DNA of 19,240 nucleotides from Lachnospiraceae bacterium UBA2864 (GTDB lineage Bacteria; Bacillota; Clostridia; Lachnospirales; Lachnospiraceae): assembly GCA_002350525.1 (NCBI GenBank), contig DEFA01000050.1, positions 180,039-199,278 on the forward strand. The letters run 5' to 3'. Below the pieces are notes generated by a model. That model worked only from the letters and a program-made list of their open reading frames with translations. It made no database searches and was not told the origin of the DNA. Shown here one piece after another: positions 14,660 to 19,240 of the stretch (position 1 is the stretch's first letter; each line of letters begins with the position of its first letter). A program made the position numbers and the translations under genes.

Positions 14660-16321
14660 ATGTGCAGTATGGAAATAAAAAATTTACAAAGTATGATATC
14701 CGAATGCATATCTTACGCTGATGAGATCAGTAACAATCCTGCGCTTTATCCGAGCGATTCCAGGATGCCGCTGAGAGATCTGCTGAGATATGATATGACC
14801 CTTTTCCTTGGCTTCCTGTATGAGCCTGATAATGGAAATCTGGCTGATCAGATCGGTTTCATCGAAACCAACCTTAAGATGATCCTTACAGAGTCAAAGT
14901 TCCTTCAGCTCGTAGAGCAGAAGTGCAACGATCCGCGTTTCCTCACGGAAGCACCAAGCTCACTTCAGTATTTTATAAATGCTGATCTGTCCGAGGACAT
15001 CAATTCAAAACCGGGAAGCGTAGCAAAATCAAAATATGTCGTTGACTGTTTCAGAAAGATGGGCGAAGGCTTCATCAATTATGATAAAGTTAAGGATGAA
15101 ACAAAGCGCATAGTTTCCGATTATATCGGTGTTATGAATGCAACCCTTAACAGTGCGGGAATCGTAACTACAACACATACCAGTGTGCTGAGAATGGCAG
15201 AGAACCCTCATAAAGACAAGGGTGTTGCGATGTTTAAAGAGAAGTCCACGGTAAACATGGACACTATCTCATCATTTGACCAGAAGTCAGGTACTTTCGT
15301 GACCAAGAAAGCCGTTAGTACATCCGGCTACAATATCATGAAAAAGCGTGCTGATGATGTATCCGAATTTCTTAACTTCAAGAAGGAAGAGGAAGGCGAA
15401 GATGCAGTATTCAAGCGTGGTGAAGGCCGTGTCGGAAGACGTCGTGGAGACAAGGCTCAGGAAGAGATCGAAAAGAGTCTCGATGAGCTCATCTACGAAC
15501 TTCAGGCTCTTACCGGACTTGCTTCCGTTAAGGAAGATGTTATGCACCTTATCAACATCATCAAGGTTCGTCGTCTTCGTGAGATTAAAGGACTTAAAAG
15601 AATAGATATGTCTTTCCACCTTGTATTTACGGGTAATCCGGGTACCGGTAAAACTACTATTGCAAGACTTCTTGCTAAAATCTATAAGCAGCTTGGTCTT
15701 GTTAGTAAAGGACAGTTCATAGAGGTTGACCGTTCAGGTCTCGTTGATCACTATGCCGGTGGTACCGCTATCAAGACTACCAACGTTATCAACAAGGCTA
15801 TCGGTGGTATCCTCTTCATAGATGAGGCATATACACTGACTCATAACAAAGAGTCGGGAGACTACGGACAGGAAGCTGTTGATACACTCCTTAAGAGAAT
15901 GGAAGATGATCGTGATGACTTCATCGTAGTTGTTGCAGGATACACCAACGAGATGACAGACTTCATCAATTCCAACCCGGGTCTTAAGTCACGTTTCAAC
16001 AAGTACATTTACTTCCCGGATTACACAAGCAGTGAGCTTATGGAAATCTTCAAGTATATGTGCAGCTCACATGACTATGTTCTTACACCAAGTGCAGAGA
16101 CAATGGCAGAGACATACCTCCGTGGTATGACAGAATCCAAGAAGGATAACTTCGCTAATGCCCGTCTCGTACGTAACTACTTCGAGCGTTGTGTAGACCG
16201 CCAGTCAACACGTATCGTTCAGGATAAGAACATTACAGACGAAGATCTTGTAACCTTCGTTCGTGAAGATATGATCGATTCAAGCGTTGCCGCAGCCGGT
16301 GCGCTTACAAAAGAAGACTAA
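14660..16321 (+). CDS. CbxX/CfqX (SpoVK)-family AAA+ ATPase
   Basis: ATP-driven remodelling enzyme of the CbxX family, which includes rubisco activase CbbX, SpoVK and the EccA proteins of type VII secretion. Numbering from the ATG at 14660 (553 residues): residues 1-270 are an N-terminal region I do not recognise, mostly helical, ending in a basic stretch GRVGRRRGDK; the AAA+ module follows. Walker A is GNPGTGKT (325-332), Walker B ILFIDEA (384-390), and the likely arginine finger is Arg445 in LKSRFNKYIYF. The family's second-helix motif LTGLASVKEDV is at about 284-294. The start is uncertain: GTG 14657, ATG 14660 and ATG 14669 are in frame behind CGGGGTG. No rubisco or ESX gene is nearby, so its substrate is not evident. 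Confidence 0.88.
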   Translation: MCSMEIKNLQSMISECISYADEISNNPALYPSDSRMPLRDLLRYDMTLFLGFLYEPDNGNLADQIGFIETNLKMILTESKFLQLVEQKCNDPRFLTEAPSSLQYFINADLSEDINSKPGSVAKSKYVVDCFRKMGEGFINYDKVKDETKRIVSDYIGVMNATLNSAGIVTTTHTSVLRMAENPHKDKGVAMFKEKSTVNMDTISSFDQKSGTFVTKKAVSTSGYNIMKKRADDVSEFLNFKKEEEGEDAVFKRGEGRVGRRRGDKAQEEIEKSLDELIYELQALTGLASVKEDVMHLINIIKVRRLREIKGLKRIDMSFHLVFTGNPGTGKTTIARLLAKIYKQLGLVSKGQFIEVDRSGLVDHYAGGTAIKTTNVINKAIGGILFIDEAYTLTHNKESGDYGQEAVDTLLKRMEDDRDDFIVVVAGYTNEMTDFINSNPGLKSRFNKYIYFPDYTSSELMEIFKYMCSSHDYVLTPSAETMAETYLRGMTESKKDNFANARLVRNYFERCVDRQSTRIVQDKNITDEDLVTFVREDMIDSSVAAAGALTKED

Positions 16322-16358
16322 GCTATTTAATTCTATATTCGTGAGAGATTATGGAAAC

Positions 16359-16390
16359 GCCCCTGAATAACCAATTGGTTACTCAGGGGC
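16359..16390. terminator. Probable bidirectional terminator hairpin
   Basis: GCCCCTGAATAACC and GGTTACTCAGGGGC pair over 14 positions with one A-C mismatch and an AATT loop. It lies between the AAA+ gene (ends 16321) and the convergent kinase gene (ends 16423). The flanking T tracts are short (ATTTC on plus, GTTTCC on minus), so termination may be partial. Confidence 0.7.
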
Positions 16391-16422
16391 ATTTCATATA
16401 GTTATGGCTGGTTAATTAAGCT

Positions 16423-17730
16423 CTAAATAATTATGTCAACCACAAATCTTCCGTCTTCGATACTGTTGTCATATATGCCTTCGTATCTGCTTACTACCTC
16501 TTTTACATTTTTTGTACCGAGACCGTGGTTGACCTTGTCACTCTTTGTGGTATAAAGCACTCCGCTGTCCGGAAGTTTCTTCAATACCGTATCATTTACA
16601 ACAGATATTCCAAGTTTATCTCCGATATTCTTTACCTTAACCGATATAACCTTCTTCGCACCTTCCACTTTTTCACAGGCCTCAATGGCATTCTGTATGG
16701 TATTGTAGAAAATGGTACAAAGATCGAAGTCTTTGATATCGTCTCTCATTCTTAGAATACCGTCAAACTTAAAATCGATGCCGTCGCTGTCCATCTGATG
16801 CGTAAGTTCATTGATCACAGCATCAACTGCCTTGTTACCGGTATATCTCTTAGTTCTGGTTGCATTGGTCTTCTCTTCCATTTCTGTAAGATATTCAAGC
16901 ATCCTGCTATCTTTTTCACCGTTTCCGGCAAGCTCTCTAAGCGCTGTTATATGTGCTCTCATATCATGTCGAAGCTTTCTCATCTCCTCATCATTTTTCA
17001 TGAGGTTATCGAAGTAATCGGACTGAGACTTGATCATATATTGATAACTGATCTCGTTTTCTCTCATAGTCATGTTCTTTCTCATAACATAACTCTGCCA
17101 GATCATGACGATAATGAAGAGGAAAAACATGAGCATAATTGATATACACATAACAATATATGCAGTCGGCTCAATCTCTATACCGCTTATAATCCTCTCC
17201 ATCGTAGGCACTATAAGCAAAAATCCGATAAAGCTGACAAAAATTATACCCCATTGATATGGATAGAATGTGTAGTTTACTTTTTTTCTTATTAATACAT
17301 TTACAACTACATGATATATAACAAGAATAAGCAAAGCTATCATTTTGACAATCAACGTATTGACAGACGCATCGATCAGAAGGTAGTCATTATGATGACT
17401 GAATATAGTCAGAATATGTTCAATAAACCCACCCAACGGGTCCATTATTGCCCATGATAGTAATATATATAAAATTCCCTTTGCTTTAAATCGATTTTCA
17501 AATCCCAAGATCAGGAAAACCGTACATATGTTAGGCACTAGATAGAAATATTCATCATAACCGCGCCAAGCATAATAAGCTACGCACAATACCAATGAAA
17601 GAATTATCCAAATAGATATAAATCTCTTTCTTTTTTGAATAAATGGCGCGTTAAAAACAATAATCAAGCATAACAGATATTTTAATATATCGAGCAGACC
17701 ATATATTCCTGCCCATATATAAAATCTCAT
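16423..17730 (-). CDS. GHKL-family sensor histidine kinase (AgrC/ComD-like)
   Basis: Membrane sensor for an external signal, probably a peptide. Of the 435 residues, 1-215 form six to seven hydrophobic helices with short loops, as in AgrC and ComD. A coiled-coil linker follows. The phosphoacceptor motif is MRKLRHDMRAHI with His255. The ATP-binding domain has the N-box NTIQNAIEACE (343-353, Asn347) and a G-box HGLGTKNVKEVV (402-413), and it ends in FVVDIII. This kinase type pairs with LytTR regulators. GAGGAG lies 8 nt before the ATG, inside the tail of the regulator gene, and the ATGA overlap (17727-17730) couples the two. The stimulus is not known; the small ORF at 18731 is a candidate source. 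Confidence 0.92.
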   Translation of the reverse strand: MRFYIWAGIYGLLDILKYLLCLIIVFNAPFIQKRKRFISIWIILSLVLCVAYYAWRGYDEYFYLVPNICTVFLILGFENRFKAKGILYILLSWAIMDPLGGFIEHILTIFSHHNDYLLIDASVNTLIVKMIALLILVIYHVVVNVLIRKKVNYTFYPYQWGIIFVSFIGFLLIVPTMERIISGIEIEPTAYIVMCISIMLMFFLFIIVMIWQSYVMRKNMTMRENEISYQYMIKSQSDYFDNLMKNDEEMRKLRHDMRAHITALRELAGNGEKDSRMLEYLTEMEEKTNATRTKRYTGNKAVDAVINELTHQMDSDGIDFKFDGILRMRDDIKDFDLCTIFYNTIQNAIEACEKVEGAKKVISVKVKNIGDKLGISVVNDTVLKKLPDSGVLYTTKSDKVNHGLGTKNVKEVVSRYEGIYDNSIEDGRFVVDIII

Positions 17731-18452
17731 CGATGTAACTCCTCGCGTAAATAAATTTGATAATCTTTCTTAACTTGGTTCCTATAGCTTCTTCCGATAG
17801 TCAAGATCTCTCCGTTTTTTAAACTCACTTCACTACTGGTCATATTCTTTGCATAGTCCAGATTCACTATATAAGATCTGTGAATTCTAAGGAACGGCAG
17901 ACCATTAAGCTTTTTCTCACACTCCTTTAAAGTGCATGTTACTATTTTCTCACTATCTTCAGTAATAATTGTTGCATAATTCGAATCGGATTTCACAAGA
18001 ACTATATCAGATTTTCTGATATAAACAATTCCGTTATAATCCGTAAATTCAAGAAGGGCATCGTTAATCTTTTTGGAATAAATCCCTTCAAGTTTTTCTT
18101 CAATATCTTCGTCTTTAAAAGGTTTGGTAACAAATCCCTTTGTCTTATACCCAAAAGAATCCCAAACCGCCTCCGGATGACTTGAAACAAAGATTATATT
18201 ATGAATGTTCGGCATCTTCTCTACTTCTTTCATAACTGCCAATCCATCCATAGAATCCATTTCAACATCCAGGAAAAGAACATCCAGTATCTTTTCCTTT
18301 TCCCGGATTAATTCTTCTCCTTTAATATAAGAAGAGATCTCATAATTAATTCCCTTCTTATCCAGATAACTGCTGCATGAAGCAGAAACTGCCTTATGCC
18401 ATTTAGATTCATCATCACAAATGCCAATACTAAATGATAAACTATCGTCCAT
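17727..18452 (-). CDS. LytTR-family response regulator (AgrA/ComE-like)
   Basis: DNA-binding partner of the adjacent kinase. I place the start at the ATG at 18452 (241 residues): GAAGGGG lies 8 nt upstream of it, and the putative -10 box (18497-18502) lies downstream of the longer frame's ATG at 18506. The receiver domain (about 6-122) has the acidic pair Asp13-Asp14 (ICDDE), phosphoacceptor Asp62 (VLFLDVEM), Ser90/91 (FVSSHP) and Lys110 (VTKPF). The LytTR domain (about 134-236) has YIRKSDIVLVKSDSNYATI, LPFLRIHRSYIVNLDY and ILTIGRSYRNQVKK. LytTR proteins bind pairs of short direct repeats about two helical turns apart; such a pair lies at 18628-18660. The kinase gene follows with a 4-nt overlap. 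Confidence 0.93.
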   Translation of the reverse strand: MDDSLSFSIGICDDESKWHKAVSASCSSYLDKKGINYEISSYIKGEELIREKEKILDVLFLDVEMDSMDGLAVMKEVEKMPNIHNIIFVSSHPEAVWDSFGYKTKGFVTKPFKDEDIEEKLEGIYSKKINDALLEFTDYNGIVYIRKSDIVLVKSDSNYATIITEDSEKIVTCTLKECEKKLNGLPFLRIHRSYIVNLDYAKNMTSSEVSLKNGEILTIGRSYRNQVKKDYQIYLREELHR

Positions 18453-18479
18453 AATTAAAACCCCTTCAATTGCATACTC

Positions 18480-18491
18480 CTTGTATACAAG
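18480..18491. promoter_or_regulatory. Perfect 12-bp palindrome in the regulator gene leader
   Basis: CTTGTATACAAG is a perfect palindrome lying just downstream of the predicted -10 box, close to the expected transcription start of the response regulator gene. Operators with a TTGTATACAA core are known for several GntR-family repressors. Whether this one is bound is unknown. Confidence 0.4.
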
Positions 18492-18496
18492 AATGG

Positions 18497-18525
18497 ATTT
18501 TACCATATTTGTTCACTCGGCACAA
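18497..18525 (-). promoter_or_regulatory. Possible promoter of the response regulator-kinase operon
   Basis: On the minus strand TTGTGC (18520-18525) is followed by 17 nt and TAAAAT (18497-18502), with TGG directly before it (extended -10). It lies about 45 nt upstream of the start codon at 18452. The -35 match is weak, so basal expression may be low or activator-dependent. Confidence 0.55.
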
Positions 18526-18539
18526 CAAACCCCATTCAT

Positions 18540-18580
18540 TTAACGATGGTTTTCGGCACTTTTAACATAACAATCGTTAA
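18540..18580. repeat. Inverted repeat TTAACGAT / ATCGTTAA in the divergent regulatory region
   Basis: Perfect 8-nt arms at 18540-18547 and 18573-18580 separated by 25 nt, placed 15 nt upstream of the putative regulator -35 box. The arms share the core TCGTT/AACGA with the direct repeats at 18628-18660, so they may be further, weaker sites for the same LytTR protein. This is inference from the shared core. Confidence 0.45.
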
Positions 18581-18591
18581 TCCTTTGGTTT

Positions 18592-18628
18592 TATTTACTC
18601 ATAAAAAATGCCAAATTTCGAGTAAATA
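18592..18628. repeat. Inverted repeat TATTTACTC / GAGTAAATA
   Basis: Perfect 9-nt arms at 18592-18600 and 18620-18628 around a 19-nt AT-rich spacer, directly next to the first ATGTCGTT repeat. It could be another protein site between the two divergent promoters. In such AT-rich DNA some chance repeats are expected. Confidence 0.4.
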
Positions 18629-18660
18629 TGTCGTTTATCAAAAAAAAATGTCGTTCACTA
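18628..18660 (+). promoter_or_regulatory. Candidate LytTR binding site: two ATGTCGTT direct repeats
   Basis: ATGTCGTTTATCA (18628-18640) and ATGTCGTTCACTA (18648-18660) share an identical 8-nt core and start 20 bp apart, leaving 12 nt between cores. This spacing of about two helical turns is the hallmark of AgrA/ComE-type LytTR sites. The second repeat ends 31 nt before the TATAAT box of the small ORF, where no proper -35 box exists, as expected for an activator-dependent promoter. Confidence 0.65.
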
Positions 18661-18691
18661 AATGCTTATGTTATTTTTTTGTCTCATATAT

Positions 18692-18697
18692 TATAAT
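18692..18697 (+). promoter_or_regulatory. -10 box of the small peptide gene
   Basis: A perfect TATAAT lies 33 nt before the start codon at 18731. The position 17 nt upstream reads TGTTAT, a poor -35 box. With the direct repeats just upstream, this suggests a promoter that needs the LytTR regulator. Confidence 0.6.
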
Positions 18698-18730
18698 CTA
18701 ATCAACAATTTTGATTCGGGAGGTTACACC

Positions 18731-18781
18731 ATGATTCATTGCGATATTCTCGACTGGTGGAGAAAACACGGATGGCCATAA
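18731..18781 (+). CDS. 16-residue Trp-rich peptide, candidate signalling peptide
   Basis: The ORF encodes MIHCDILDWWRKHGWP. The start is supported by GGGAGG (18718-18723) with a 7-nt spacer, one of the best ribosome binding sites in the window. It has its own TATAAT box, candidate LytTR repeats upstream and a terminator at 18824-18856, giving a predicted RNA of about 150 nt. There is no leader or membrane segment; one Cys, three Trp and a terminal Pro stand out. It is divergent from a GHKL/LytTR pair, the usual place for a peptide pheromone gene. The LDWW stretch recalls the Trp-Trp motif of streptococcal ComS/XIP, but that system uses a ComR/Rgg receptor, not seen here. In-frame ATGs at 18662 and 18668 could give a 39- or 37-residue form with a Gly-Gly before the core, but they lack a ribosome binding site and lie upstream of the -10 box. 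A Trp leader peptide is the main alternative. Confidence 0.6.
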   Translation: MIHCDILDWWRKHGWP

Positions 18782-18823
18782 ACAAAAAATTTATATAAAC
18801 GGCTATACCCACCCTTTAGTCAC

Positions 18824-18856
18824 ATGGCACATAGGATTTCATATCTTATGTGCCAT
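18824..18856. terminator. Bidirectional terminator between the peptide gene and the ABC transporter gene
   Basis: ATGGCACATAGG (18824-18835) and CTTATGTGCCAT (18845-18856) form a 12-bp stem with one G-U pair and a 9-nt loop. It is followed by ATTTCTTTAAATTTTT on the plus strand. The convergent ABC transporter gene ends at 18879. Confidence 0.8.
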
Positions 18857-18878
18857 ATTTCTTTAAATTTTTCAAATC

Positions 18879-19240
18879 TTAAGCACTATAGTATTTTTCC
18901 TGAGCTTTAAACATTTTAGAATACAACCCATCTGGGCTTTTTATAAGTTCATCGTGAACTCCACGTTCAACAATTTCACCATTATTAAAAACTAATATAT
19001 TTTTACAAAACTTGCATGACGCTAAACGATGTGATATAAAAATCGCAATTTTACCGTCTGTCATTTCATTAAATCTTTCATAAACCTCTTTTTCTGCAAT
19101 AGGATCTAACGCAGCTGTTGGTTCATCCAAAATCAAAATCGGAGAGTTTTTATATAGCGCTCTTGCAATCGCAATTTTTTGTTGTTCTCCACCTGAAGGT
19201 TCAAATCCTCTCATATCATAGTACCTAAATACCGGCGTAT
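18879..19240 (-). CDS. ABC transporter ATP-binding domain, C-terminal part (5' end outside window)
   Basis: The frame is open from the window edge to TAA at 18879-18881, so this is a gene cut by the window and not a short gene starting at 19214. It shows the ABC signature PSGGEQQKIAIARAL, Walker B ILILDEPTAALD, and the H-loop FISHRLASCKFC, then the ending VERGVHDELIKSPDGLYSKMFKAQEKYYS. This ending is typical of exporters with fused membrane and ATPase domains (MsbA/MdlB type). The signature has Pro in place of the usual Leu before SGG. The DNA is clearly AT-richer than the rest of the window (about 30% GC in 18901-19020). It is convergent with the 16-residue ORF. It could export that peptide, but nothing in the visible part shows this. 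Confidence 0.9.
   Translation of the reverse strand, partial: TPVFRYYDMRGFEPSGGEQQKIAIARALYKNSPILILDEPTAALDPIAEKEVYERFNEMTDGKIAIFISHRLASCKFCKNILVFNNGEIVERGVHDELIKSPDGLYSKMFKAQEKYYSA

Noticed and set aside
18662..18781. A longer 39-residue peptide in the same frame, with a hydrophobic N-terminus and a Gly-Gly that could be a processing site.
   Set aside because: Its ATGs (18662, 18668) have no ribosome binding site and lie upstream of the TATAAT box and almost inside the second direct repeat. The Gly-Gly arises from the Shine-Dalgarno sequence itself.
18731..18856. Tryptophan-attenuator reading of the small ORF: leader peptide with Trp codons followed by a terminator hairpin.
   Set aside because: The tandem Trp codons resemble TrpL, but there is no Trp biosynthesis or transport gene downstream on the same strand; the next gene is convergent. 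I also see no alternative antiterminator pairing with the Trp codon region. It remains the main competing idea.
18879..19214. Reading the ABC ATPase as a short stand-alone or degraded gene starting at 19214.
   Set aside because: The frame stays open to the window edge and the ATG at 19214 lies within the domain shortly before the signature motif, so the gene is cut by the window rather than broken.

Overview
The window looks like chromosomal DNA of a low-to-moderate GC anaerobic Firmicute, most likely a Lachnospiraceae-type clostridium (Butyrivibrio, Roseburia or Lachnospira-like). The reasons are strong AGGAGG-type ribosome binding sites, a type III glutamine synthetase (GlnN), a KtrAB potassium system, Thr-Thr-Glu-rich linkers in a surface-type protein, and an AgrC/AgrA-like GHKL/LytTR two-component pair. 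The genus is inference. No rRNA, tRNA, CRISPR array, transposase or phage gene was seen.

Layout. 1-825 (minus) is the 5' part of an LppM-like lipoprotein. 963-2513 (minus) is an MdoB/LtaS-type phosphoglycerol transferase. 2656-3765 (plus) holds a cyclophilin-type peptidyl-prolyl isomerase and a flavodoxin-like protein. A bidirectional terminator at 3769-3798 separates these from a long leftward run of eight genes (12165 down to 3803) with gaps of 50 nt or less and no internal terminator that I can see. In order of transcription these are a membrane-bound GGDEF-EAL protein with a degenerate GGDEF motif, a two-TM coiled-coil protein, KtrB, KtrA, a DUF3137-like membrane protein, a zinc-ribbon membrane protein, a 43-residue membrane protein, and a fusion of a TcdA/ThiF-like enzyme with RNase HI. 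One promoter (12218-12246) could drive the whole run, which would tie c-di-GMP breakdown to K+ uptake and cell-envelope proteins. Upstream lies glnN (12331-14427, minus), with a clear promoter whose -35 box sits inside a 38-bp dyad. Divergent from it is a CbxX/SpoVK-type AAA+ ATPase (14660-16321, plus).

The right end (16423-19240) is the most interesting part. A GHKL sensor kinase and a LytTR response regulator are translationally coupled (ATGA overlap) and read leftward. Divergent from them, after a 278-nt regulatory region holding two copies of ATGTCGTT 20 bp apart and two inverted repeats, is a 16-codon ORF, MIHCDILDWWRKHGWP. It has a strong Shine-Dalgarno sequence, a TATAAT box and a downstream hairpin terminator. 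Convergent with it is the 3' end of an ABC transporter ATPase gene that is visibly AT-richer. This is the layout of a peptide-pheromone circuit (sensor, LytTR activator, direct-repeat promoter, tiny peptide gene, possible exporter), but the peptide matches no family I can name. It is my leading candidate for an undescribed system.
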